5,748 nt of DNA from assembly GCA_905215385.1 (NCBI GenBank), contig CAJMPY010000041.1, positions 1 through 5,748 of the forward strand, in the 5' to 3' direction. Origin of the DNA: an uncultured bacterium. Lineage in GTDB: Bacteria > Actinomycetota > Coriobacteriia > Coriobacteriales > Coriobacteriaceae. The position numbers were made by a program, and so were the translations under genes. Below are positions 1-4,537 of this stretch, piece after piece (within the stretch, counting starts at the first letter, position 1; each line of letters opens with the position of its first letter). Under the pieces are notes generated by a model that searched no databases, was not told the origin of the DNA, and worked only from the letters and a program-made list of their open reading frames with translations.

Positions 1-12
1 CTTTACGCCCGC

Positions 13-44
13 GCCTCGACCGAGGTTCGAATCCATGCGGTGTT
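13..44 (+). repeat. tRNA T-arm-like fragment, copy A
   Basis: The first 28 bases (13-40) match 519-546 and 710-737 exactly, and the match with 519-550 runs to 44. It contains the universal T-arm core GGTTCGAATCC in plus orientation, opposite to the tRNA-Arg genes. The putative T-stem has one A-A mismatch and a G-T pair, and no D arm or anticodon arm precedes it, so it is not a functional tRNA. Bases 1-12 also match 698-709 with one mismatch, so the GC-rich block seen before copy C probably continues to the left of this window. Confidence 0.6.
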
Positions 45-49
45 TACGT

Positions 50-76
50 AAAAGAAAAGCCCCCGTTGCCGGGAGC
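50..76 (-). terminator. Rho-independent terminator of tRNA-Arg copy 1
   Basis: Read on the minus strand, a 7-bp stem (70-76 with 59-65, one T-G pair) closes a GCAA tetraloop and is followed by TTTTCTTTT. It lies 12 bases after the encoded CCA of the tRNA at 92-165. Confidence 0.85.
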
Positions 77-88
77 TTTAATCTCAAA

Positions 89-165
89 TGGTGCGGCGTA
101 TAGGATTCGAACCTATGACGTTCTGATTCGTAGTCAGACCCTCTATCCAGCTGAGGTAACGCCGC
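89..165 (-). tRNA. tRNA-Arg(ACG), copy 1
   Basis: This is a complete minus-strand cloverleaf. The acceptor stem is GCGGCGT/ACGCCGC, the D stem CCTC/GAGG, the anticodon stem TCTGA/TCAGA with loop CTACGAA, and the T arm ATAGG-TTCGAAT-CCTAT. The variable loop is 5 bases (ACGTC). The discriminator is A (92) and CCA is encoded (89-91). The anticodon ACG (complement of 129-131) makes it the arginine tRNA for CGN codons. Its A34 is normally deaminated to inosine by TadA in bacteria (family knowledge). It is identical in sequence to the copies at 355-431 and 787-863. It has its own promoter and terminator, so it is a single-gene transcription unit. Confidence 0.97.
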
Positions 166-177
166 GACTTGTTGATT

Positions 178-206
178 ATTATGCACAGGGACTGAATAAT
201 GGTCAA
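178..206 (-). promoter_or_regulatory. Promoter of tRNA-Arg copy 1
   Basis: The minus-strand -35 is TTGACC (206-201) and the -10 is CATAAT (183-178), separated by exactly 17 bases. Transcription would start about 6 bases before the mature tRNA 5' end at 165. The same hexamers and spacing precede copy 2. Confidence 0.85.
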
Positions 207-316
207 GCATTTTTTCAAAAAAAGTTATCGAATTTGATTTTTACTCATTTGATGCAGTCGATCGACTCGATACTTTCAAACACGGCGAAAGCAACTCCTC
301 AAGTATGTCGACATAT
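207..316. other. AT-rich spacer without a gene
   Basis: This stretch separates the copy 1 promoter from the copy 2 terminator. I see no open reading frame with a ribosome binding site. It contains two perfect palindromes, GTCGATCGAC (257-266) and TATGTCGACATA (304-315). The second sits just past the copy 2 terminator, about where the other units carry the tRNA-like fragment. Confidence 0.5.
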
Positions 317-344
317 AAGAAAAACCTCCGTTACCGGAGGCTTT
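317..344 (-). terminator. Rho-independent terminator of tRNA-Arg copy 2
   Basis: On the minus strand, a stem GCCTCCG/CGGAGGT (335-341 with 324-330) closes a GTAA tetraloop. It can be lengthened by the flanking A/T run and ends in a T tract. It begins 10 bases after the CCA of the tRNA. The sequence differs from the other units, but the GNRA-type loop and geometry are kept. Confidence 0.85.
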
Positions 345-354
345 AAAGTTCAGT

Positions 355-431
355 TGGTGCGGCGTATAGGATTCGAACCTATGACGTTCTGATTCGTAGT
401 CAGACCCTCTATCCAGCTGAGGTAACGCCGC
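355..431 (-). tRNA. tRNA-Arg(ACG), copy 2
   Basis: Base for base identical to the copy at 89-165, including the encoded CCA (355-357), discriminator A (358) and anticodon ACG. All stems pair fully. It lies between its own promoter (444-472) and terminator (317-344), so it does not depend on read-through from the neighbouring copies. Confidence 0.97.
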
Positions 432-443
432 AATGCACGGATT

Positions 444-472
444 ATTATGCACGCGAGCCCCCGATGGGTCAA
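444..472 (-). promoter_or_regulatory. Promoter of tRNA-Arg copy 2
   Basis: The minus-strand -35 is TTGACC (472-467), followed by a 17-base spacer and the -10 CATAAT (449-444). The predicted start is about 6 bases before the tRNA 5' end at 431. The hexamers are the same as for copy 1, but the spacer sequence differs, so the hexamers have been conserved separately from the surrounding DNA. Confidence 0.87.
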
Positions 473-518
473 GCGACAATTAGAAAAAATTTTACGGAGT
501 GATAATTAAGTTGTTCGT

Positions 519-553
519 GCCTCGACCGAGGTTCGAATCCATGCGGTGTTGCC
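519..553 (+). repeat. tRNA T-arm-like fragment, copy B
   Basis: This copy most resembles a genuine tRNA 3' end. After the T-loop TTCGAAT come five bases CCATG, seven bases CGGTGTT, then G and CCA (551-553), which matches the spacing from T-stem to acceptor stem to discriminator to CCA. No matching 5' acceptor strand or anticodon arm is found upstream, and the T-stem has a mismatch. It is best read as a tRNA remnant or an att-like scar. A chance resemblance carried by the repeat remains possible. Confidence 0.45.
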
Positions 554-554
554 A

Positions 555-585
555 TAAAAGAAAAGCCCCCGTTGCCGGAGGCTTT
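555..585 (-). terminator. Rho-independent terminator of the truncated tRNA-Arg unit
   Basis: On the minus strand, a stem GCCTCCG/CGGGGGC (576-582 with 565-571) with a GCAA loop is followed by TTTTCTTTT. It is identical to the terminator at 747-776. No intact tRNA gene or promoter feeds it now, so it is a leftover of a lost unit. Confidence 0.75.
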
Positions 586-595
586 CAATTTCAAT

Positions 596-615
596 TGGTG
601 CGGCGTATAGGATTC
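596..615 (-). pseudogene. Truncated tRNA-Arg(ACG), 3' end only
   Basis: Only the last 20 bases remain: CCA (596-598), the discriminator (599), the 3' acceptor strand, the 3' T-stem strand and part of the T-loop. At 616 the sequence leaves the tRNA and enters a GC-rich hairpin block. The D arm, anticodon arm, 5' acceptor strand and promoter are all absent. The break inside the T-loop is a typical crossover point for tRNA-targeting integrases, but no integrase is visible here. Confidence 0.85.
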
Positions 616-709
616 CGCGCATCCGCTTCGCGGATCCGCACCGGCTTCGCCCGCCTGCCGGCGGACTCGCCCGCGGGCTAAAAACGCTCCGCGTTTTCTT
701 GACGCCCGC
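616..709. repeat. GC-rich hairpin block replacing the tRNA 5' part
   Basis: This 94-bp block lies exactly between the two 97-bp direct repeats. It is dense in palindromes: ATCCGC/GCGGAT with a 3-base loop (621-635), CCGCC/GGCGG with a 4-base loop (651-664), the perfect palindrome GCCCGCGGGC (669-678), and AAAACGC/GCGTTTT with a 3-base loop (681-697). The last has a terminator shape. It has no credible gene. Its right end (698-709) recurs at 1-12 with one mismatch, so it is probably a repeated element. A REP-like or small non-autonomous element is my inference. Confidence 0.6.
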
Positions 710-737
710 GCCTCGACCGAGGTTCGAATCCATGCGG
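710..737 (+). repeat. tRNA T-arm-like fragment, copy C
   Basis: Its 28 bases are identical to copies A and B, and the following bases diverge (no G-CCA end here). It includes the near-palindrome CCTCG-AC-CGAGG followed by the T-arm core GGTTCGAATCC. Confidence 0.6.
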
Positions 738-746
738 CGTCCGCCT

Positions 747-776
747 AAAAGAAAAGCCCCCGTTGCCGGAGGCTTT
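747..776 (-). terminator. Rho-independent terminator of tRNA-Arg copy 3
   Basis: On the minus strand, a stem of 767-773 with 756-762 closes a GCAA tetraloop and is followed by TTTTCTTTT. It starts 11 bases after the encoded CCA of the tRNA at 787-863. Confidence 0.87.
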
Positions 777-786
777 CAATTTCAAT

Positions 787-863
787 TGGTGCGGCGTATA
801 GGATTCGAACCTATGACGTTCTGATTCGTAGTCAGACCCTCTATCCAGCTGAGGTAACGCCGC
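787..863 (-). tRNA. tRNA-Arg(ACG), copy 3
   Basis: Identical to copies 1 and 2, with a full cloverleaf, anticodon ACG, discriminator A (790) and encoded CCA (787-789). It is the first copy in transcriptional order. Its promoter lies just downstream of the stop codon of the 125-residue gene at 941-1318. Confidence 0.97.
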
Positions 864-875
864 AGCGCAAGACAT

Positions 876-904
876 ATAAAACCACTTTAGCTTATTGGAG
901 TCAA
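876..904 (-). promoter_or_regulatory. Promoter of tRNA-Arg copy 3
   Basis: The minus-strand -35 is TTGACT (904-899), followed by a 17-base spacer and the -10 TTTTAT (881-876). This gives a start about 6 bases before the tRNA at 863. The -10 is weaker than the CATAAT of copies 1 and 2. The spacing argues that it is real. Confidence 0.7.
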
Positions 905-940
905 GCACAATTTCAAACTTTTTTGTGGAACGCAGTCTTG

Positions 941-1318
941 TCATGCTGCTCCGCATATACCGCCATTCCCCGTACGATCGATTGGCTTTTCAATCACGTC
1001 AAACTTAGCATCAAGTTCCCTCAGGAGCGATCTCACCCGCTGGGCACAATCATAATCGGCAAACGAGATACTCAACATGCGAGCAACCTGGTTAGATGTC
1101 CGGACCCCATAGAAATGCTCCAGGGCCACAAGCCCCTCGTGCGCCACAAACGTCTCAACCACATGAGGCGACTCCTCAAAGCACCATTGGGTCAACGGAC
1201 CCTCGCTCGTCTGTCGAACCACCAGGCCACCCATGCCAGACGGCTCACACGTTACAAGCAGGTACTCCCCGCCCTCGTCGCTCTCAAACAAAACCACCCG
1301 ATCATCAAACAGCTCCAT
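941..1318 (-). CDS. Hypothetical protein, 125 residues
   Basis: I do not recognise this protein. The frame opens with ATG at 1318, 4 bases after a good ribosome binding site (AAAGGGGA, 1330-1323), and ends with TGA at 941. It looks soluble: no signal peptide and no membrane segment. The first half is acidic and probably beta-rich (VVLFES, EYLLVTCE, GGLVVRQT), with Trp45-Cys46 at its end. The second half looks helical (TSNQVARMLSISF, CAQRVRSLLRELDAKF). The C-terminal tail is Gly-rich. The alternating pattern and small size suggest a compact alpha/beta domain. It lies downstream of serS on the same strand, but the serS terminator separates them. Two palindromes cover its probable promoter. It could be a lineage-specific gene. 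A chance frame is less likely given the ribosome binding site and the mixed amino acid composition. Confidence 0.7.
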   Translation of the reverse strand: MELFDDRVVLFESDEGGEYLLVTCEPSGMGGLVVRQTSEGPLTQWCFEESPHVVETFVAHEGLVALEHFYGVRTSNQVARMLSISFADYDCAQRVRSLLRELDAKFDVIEKPIDRTGNGGICGAA

Positions 1319-1369
1319 CGCGTCCCCTTTCTCTCGCTCTTATTTAGCAAAAGCATAGCAGGTAGATGG

Positions 1370-1391
1370 CTGTATACAGAACAGTTGTTCG
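1370..1391. promoter_or_regulatory. Abutting palindromes, possible operator (LexA-box-like)
   Basis: CTGTATACAG (1370-1379) is a perfect palindrome. It shares its last base with GAAC-AGTT-GTTC (1379-1390). On the minus strand the latter reads CGAACAACTGTTCT, close to the CGAAC-N4-GTTC form of Gram-positive and actinobacterial LexA boxes. A weak -10 (TATGCT, 1357-1352) for the 125-residue gene would place these sites over its -35 region, as expected of a repressor site. This is inferred from motif resemblance only. Confidence 0.4.
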
Positions 1392-1437
1392 TGTGTTTTC
1401 TATTGAGCTGTCCGCACAGCATGGTATGGCCGCACAC

Positions 1438-1465
1438 AAAAAGGGCACCCCAAAAAGGAGTGCCC
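1438..1465 (-). terminator. Rho-independent terminator of serS
   Basis: On the minus strand, a 9-bp stem (1457-1465 with 1443-1451, one T-G pair) closes a TTTTT loop and is followed by TTTTT (1442-1438). It starts 24 bases after the serS stop codon at 1490. Confidence 0.9.
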
Positions 1466-1489
1466 CAGCAAATCGCTTATGCAGCCAAT

Positions 1490-2773
1490 CTACGCGACCG
1501 GCTCGATCTTCTCGAGGCCGCCCATGTAGGGACGCAGAACCTCGGGGATCGTGATGGTGCCGTCAGCGTTCTGGTAGTTCTCCAGAATGGCTGCCATGGT
1601 ACGGCCAGCCGGCAGACCGGAACCGTTGAGGGTGTGCAGATAGCGCGAACCCTTGAAGTTCTCGGGGTCACGATACTTGATGTTGGCGCGACGGGCCTGG
1701 AAGTCACCGCAGTTGGAGCAGGAGCTGATCTCCTTGTAGGCGTTGTAGCTCGGCAGCCAGACCTCGACGTCGTAGGTCTGACGGGCGGAGAAGCCCAGGT
1801 CGCCGGTGCACAGGCTAATCACGCGATACGGAAGACCCAGCTGCTGCAGCAGGAACTCGGCCTCGGCGGTCATGCTCTCGAGCTCCTCGTCGGACTCCTC
1901 CGGCTTGGCAAACTTTACCATCTCGACCTTGTCGAACTCGTGCTGGCGAATGATGCCGCGGGTATCGCGACCAGCGGAGCCGGCCTCCTCGCGGAAGCAG
2001 GGGGTGAAGGCGGTGTAGCGGCGCGGCAGGGTATCGGCGTCGAGGACCTCACCGGCGTGCAGGTTGGTGAGCACGACCTCGGCGGTGGGGATCAGGAAGT
2101 TGTCGCCCGAGACGTGATAGGCGTCGTCCTCGAACTTGGGCAGCTGGCCCGTGCCGAACATGGTCTGACGCTTGACGACGATGGGCGGCCACCACTCCTT
2201 AAAACCACGGCTGGTGTGCGTATCGAGGAAGAAGTTGATGAGGGCGCGCTCAAGACGGGCGCCGGCGCCACCGAGAACGGTGAAGCGGCTGCCGGAGAGC
2301 TTGTTGCCGCGCTCGAAGTCAAGGATGTCGAGGTCGGTGCCCAGATCCCAGTGCGGCTTAAAGTCGAAGTCGAACTCGCGCGGGGTGCCCCAACGACGGC
2401 GCTCGATGTTCTCATCCTCGTCCTTGCCGTACGGGGTAGCCTCGCACGGAATGTTGGGCAAGTGAGCCATGAAGTCGTACTGCTCCTGCTCGAGGGCGGT
2501 ACGGCGCTCGGCCAGACCGTCAATCTTCTCGTTGACGGCACGCACGGCTTCCTTGGCGGCCTCGGCCTCGTCCTTCTTGCCCTCCTTCATCAGGGCGCCG
2601 ATCTTCTTGGACTCGGCATTACGCGTGGCCTGGAGCTCCTCGACCTCGGTGATGACGGCACGACGCTCATCGTCGAGCTCAAAGAACTTCTCGCGATCCC
2701 AAGACGTCTGGCGATTAGCCATGGCGGTATCGATGGCATCGGGGTTCTCGCGAACAAACTTGATATCAAGCAT
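1490..2773 (-). CDS. serS: Seryl-tRNA synthetase (SerRS)
   Basis: This cytoplasmic class II synthetase charges tRNA-Ser with serine via seryl-adenylate. It is 427 residues, the usual bacterial length. The N-terminal long-helix coiled-coil arm that grips the tRNA-Ser long variable arm spans about residues 27-105 (charged, heptad-like). The catalytic core shows the TAE serine-binding motif (230-232), motif 2 FREEAGSAGRDTRG (260-273), YKEISSCSNCGDFQARR (346-362) and motif 3 GSGLPAGR (384-391) with its invariant Arg391. I chose the start MLDIKF at 2773. It has GGAGG 5 bases upstream and matches the family N-terminus. An in-frame ATG at 2800 would add nine unconserved residues and lacks such a site. 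The gene is monocistronic: its own terminator follows, and it is divergent from the small gene at 2885. Confidence 0.98.
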   Translation of the reverse strand: MLDIKFVRENPDAIDTAMANRQTSWDREKFFELDDERRAVITEVEELQATRNAESKKIGALMKEGKKDEAEAAKEAVRAVNEKIDGLAERRTALEQEQYDFMAHLPNIPCEATPYGKDEDENIERRRWGTPREFDFDFKPHWDLGTDLDILDFERGNKLSGSRFTVLGGAGARLERALINFFLDTHTSRGFKEWWPPIVVKRQTMFGTGQLPKFEDDAYHVSGDNFLIPTAEVVLTNLHAGEVLDADTLPRRYTAFTPCFREEAGSAGRDTRGIIRQHEFDKVEMVKFAKPEESDEELESMTAEAEFLLQQLGLPYRVISLCTGDLGFSARQTYDVEVWLPSYNAYKEISSCSNCGDFQARRANIKYRDPENFKGSRYLHTLNGSGLPAGRTMAAILENYQNADGTITIPEVLRPYMGGLEKIEPVA

Positions 2774-2802
2774 TAGATCCTCCGGCGATATACATTCCAT
2801 TT

Positions 2803-2841
2803 AGGTTGCAACCTTGTACATGTATGGGCAAGTATATACTT
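2803..2841. promoter_or_regulatory. Divergent intergenic region with two perfect 12-bp palindromes
   Basis: Between serS (minus) and the small membrane gene (plus) lie AGGTTGCAACCT (2803-2814), the 8-bp TACATGTA (2817-2824) and AAGTATATACTT (2830-2841). All three are perfect palindromes. AAGTATATACTT contains TATACT on both strands, a 5-of-6 match to the -10 consensus, so it could serve promoters in both directions. No strong -35 accompanies it on either strand. The layout fits a shared regulator or a two-way promoter, but this is not demonstrated. Confidence 0.45.
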
Positions 2842-2884
2842 ATGAGCGTTTACGACCCAACTCAACTACGCAAGAAGGCACCCA

Positions 2885-3058
2885 ATGGACGCAGTTTTTT
2901 CCTTTTTGTTTGGCACCCGCACCGGTTTTGCCATCCTTTTCGCCGGCGGCATCCTGCTGTTTGCGATTCTTGCCTTTGTAATGGAGAAGCGCACCCATAA
3001 GATGTATGTCGACCGCGGCCCCAAATCCGAGGACGAAGAAGACAGCTTCTGGGACTAA
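2885..3058 (+). CDS. Small single-pass membrane protein, 57 residues
   Basis: I do not recognise the family. The frame starts with ATG at 2885, 6 bases after AAGAAGG (a good ribosome binding site), and ends with TAA at 3056-3058. Residues 1-13 form a short N-terminus. About residues 14-33 form one strongly hydrophobic helix (FAILFAGGILLFAILAFVM region). A positive patch follows (EKRTHK, 34-39), and then an acidic tail ending SEDEEDSFWD. By the positive-inside rule the tail is probably cytoplasmic. There is no cleavable signal or lipobox. It is the only plus-strand gene in the window, divergent from serS, and a 17-bp terminator hairpin follows 52 bases after its stop. The ribosome binding site, membrane segment, charge order and terminator together make it a credible real gene. 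Confidence 0.75.
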   Translation: MDAVFSFLFGTRTGFAILFAGGILLFAILAFVMEKRTHKMYVDRGPKSEDEEDSFWD

Positions 3059-3065
3059 CCTGCCA

Positions 3066-3208
3066 AAAAAGGGACAGGTTTATTTTGGTCGGTTTTATCT
3101 GGGCAAACGCAAGCGCCCCGCAACTGGAATTGAGCCAGTTGCGGGGCGCTTTTCACATACACGACAAAAACGCAGGAAAAACCTGCCAACATAAACCTGT
3201 CCCTTTTT
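3066..3208. repeat. Nested inverted-repeat element between the small gene and proC
   Basis: The outer arms are an 18-bp perfect inverted repeat (3066-3083 with 3191-3208, around AAAGGGACAGGTTTAT). Inside are the 17-bp terminator hairpin (3111-3151) and a small GCAGG/CCTGC hairpin (3172-3186). A 15-bp direct repeat TTTTGGTCGGTTTTA occurs at 3083-3097 and 3205-3219, and its second copy supplies the proC stop codon. The mix of direct and inverted copies suggests a rearranged palindromic intergenic element of REP or MITE type. It encodes no protein. Confidence 0.6.
3111..3153 (+). terminator. Strong terminator hairpin, probably bidirectional
   Basis: A 17-bp perfect stem (3111-3127 with 3135-3151) and a 7-base loop AATTGAG are followed by TTTT on the plus strand. 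It suits the small membrane gene. Convergent proC ends 63 bases away on the other strand and may use the same stem, although its downstream side is poor in T. Confidence 0.85.
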
Positions 3209-3216
3209 GGTCGGTT

Positions 3217-3987
3217 TTACTGGAGGGTTGCGTCGATTGCCTTGACTAGGGCGCTGCGCATGCCGGCGTCCTCGAGCGCAACGACGCCCTTGATGGTGGC
3301 ACCGCCGGGCGAGCACACGGCATCCTTCATCTCCGCAGGATGCTGGCCAGTTGCAAGCTGCAGCTTTGCCGTACCCAGCACCATCTGGCTCACAATGCGA
3401 TAAGCATCCGCACGCGGGATACCGTGCTTGACCGCCGCATCGCCCAGGGCCTCGATTGCCATGGCGACGAATGCCGGAGCGCAACCACCCACCGTGCCGC
3501 CCACAAACAGCAGGCTCGTGTCGAGCTCAACCACCGTGCCAAGCTTGCCAAGTAGATCGAGCACCACAGCGCGCTGCTCGTCATTGAGCGTCGAAGCCTT
3601 CTCGCAAGCGATGACGCCCTCGCCCACCGAAACCGGCGTGTTGGGCACCGTCGAGATATGCGCGACGCCCGGCAGGACCTGCTCCCACTTGGCACTGTCC
3701 CAGGTCCAGGCAACCGACAGAACGACCTTTTTGGCAAGAGTATCCTTGAGCGGGGCGAATACCTTCTCGATCATGTACGGTTTGACCGCAGCAACCACGA
3801 TATCGGATGCGGCGACAACCTCGGCGGCATCGTGGCAAGCGACCGTCCCGCGCGCCTCACAGCGCTCAACCAGTGCGTCGTAGCGACCCGCACAGGCGCA
3901 CATGTCGCTCGCAGCTACACCGGCAGCGATCCAGCCATCGGCCATAGCGCTCGCCATATTGCCAAAACCGACAAATCCAATCTTCAT
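3217..3987 (-). CDS. proC: Pyrroline-5-carboxylate reductase
   Basis: This cytoplasmic enzyme reduces 1-pyrroline-5-carboxylate to L-proline with NAD(P)H, the last step of proline synthesis. The frame gives 256 residues, slightly short of the usual 260-280. The N-terminal Rossmann fold starts MKIGFVGFGNMASA, with the dinucleotide loop at residues 7-12. VVAAVKP is at 64-70 and VPNTPVSVGEG at 114-124 (usually MPNTP; Val replaces Met). GGCAPAFV lies at 167-174. The C-terminal family signature SPGGATIKGVVALEDAG is at 226-242. I chose ATG at 3987 over the upstream in-frame ATG at 4011 because the family begins MKIGFVG. AAAGGA lies just upstream with slightly long spacing. The gene is 73 bases downstream of rlmH on the same strand and may be cotranscribed. 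Its stop codon lies in a repeated sequence. Confidence 0.96.
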   Translation of the reverse strand: MKIGFVGFGNMASAMADGWIAAGVAASDMCACAGRYDALVERCEARGTVACHDAAEVVAASDIVVAAVKPYMIEKVFAPLKDTLAKKVVLSVAWTWDSAKWEQVLPGVAHISTVPNTPVSVGEGVIACEKASTLNDEQRAVVLDLLGKLGTVVELDTSLLFVGGTVGGCAPAFVAMAIEALGDAAVKHGIPRADAYRIVSQMVLGTAKLQLATGQHPAEMKDAVCSPGGATIKGVVALEDAGMRSALVKAIDATLQ

Positions 3988-4060
3988 ATCACATAGTCCT
4001 TTCAGACACATTCCTCAAAACGAAAGGTATTGTCCCACGCCATTGTTTCGTATTGCCGAC

Positions 4061-4531
4061 CTATTTGTGATACGGCTCGCCACGGCTAATCTTGCAGGCA
4101 CGGTAAATCTGCTCTAGCAGCACCACGCGCGCCAGGTTGTGCGGCAAGGTAATGCGCCCAAAGCTGAGCATCTCGTCGGCGCGGGCGCGCACGGCATCGC
4201 TCACGCCGTCCGATCCGCCGATTACAAAAGCGATGTCGCTGTTACCTCTCAGCATGAGGTCATCGAGACGGGTCGAGAGCTCCTCGCTCGAACGCTCCTT
4301 GCCCTCAATGGCCAGCAAGATCACATGCGCTCGAGGCGGCAGAGCGGCAAGAATCGCCGCCCCCTCCTTGTCGCGCGCGGCATCCACGCCGCCCGCCTTG
4401 GCCGGATCGATATCGGCAACCTCGCGCATATCCACCTTGGCATAGGCGCCTAGGCGTTTGGTGTATTCGGCGCACGCGTCCTTCCAAAAGCGCTCTTTGA
4501 GCTTGCCAACGCAAACAACGGTATATTTCAC
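4061..4531 (-). CDS. rlmH: 23S rRNA pseudouridine-1915 N3-methyltransferase RlmH
   Basis: This SPOUT-family methyltransferase uses S-adenosylmethionine to methylate pseudouridine 1915 in helix 69 of 23S rRNA on assembled ribosomes. It is 156 residues, the normal family length. The knotted SAM-binding site is visible: LAIEGK (73-78), FVIGGSDGV (102-110) and LPHNLARVVLLEQIYRA (129-145), followed by the C-terminal tail GEPYHK with the conserved Tyr-His near the end. The start is GTG at 4531, and AAGGAG lies 9 bases upstream inside the 3' end of the SPFH gene. The two genes are six bases apart, so cotranscription and translational coupling are likely. Confidence 0.97.
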   Translation of the reverse strand: MKYTVVCVGKLKERFWKDACAEYTKRLGAYAKVDMREVADIDPAKAGGVDAARDKEGAAILAALPPRAHVILLAIEGKERSSEELSTRLDDLMLRGNSDIAFVIGGSDGVSDAVRARADEMLSFGRITLPHNLARVVLLEQIYRACKISRGEPYHK

Positions 4532-4537
4532 GCGCGT

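Larger units (their letters stand above)
519..615. repeat. 97-bp direct repeat, left copy
   Basis: It repeats at 710-806 with a constant offset of 191 bases. The last 61 bases (555-615 and 746-806) are identical, and the only differences cluster between 547 and 554. It holds the tRNA-like fragment, a terminator and the 3' end of a tRNA-Arg gene. The left copy ends inside the T loop, where the tRNA sequence breaks off. Confidence 0.85.
710..806. repeat. 97-bp direct repeat, right copy
   Basis: Partner of 519-615. Here the homology stops in the T-loop only because the left copy is truncated. This copy continues into an intact tRNA-Arg gene. Confidence 0.85.

Noticed and set aside
1..866. CRISPR array
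   Set aside because: The repeats are whole tRNA units and fragments at irregular spacing. There is no regular repeat-spacer pattern and no cas gene.
66..956. Short open frames on both strands across the tRNA cluster
   Set aside because: Their translations are simply tRNA and terminator sequence read as protein (repeated IGFEP-type peptides).
923..2776. A 617-codon open frame on the plus strand
   Set aside because: It runs antisense through serS, its terminator and the 125-residue gene. Its Val/Leu/Gly/Ala-rich composition is typical of an antisense frame of a GC-rich gene, and serS on the other strand has every family motif.
2774..2800. Longer serS start at 2800
   Set aside because: It adds nine residues not seen in the family and lacks a ribosome binding site comparable with GGAGG before 2773.
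2774..2884. T-box leader upstream of serS
   Set aside because: The 111-base gap shows no T-box core motif or terminator/antiterminator pair, and a divergent gene starts on its other side.
3390..3883. Several open frames overlapping proC in other frames
   Set aside because: They are shadows of proC, which carries the full family motif set on the minus strand.
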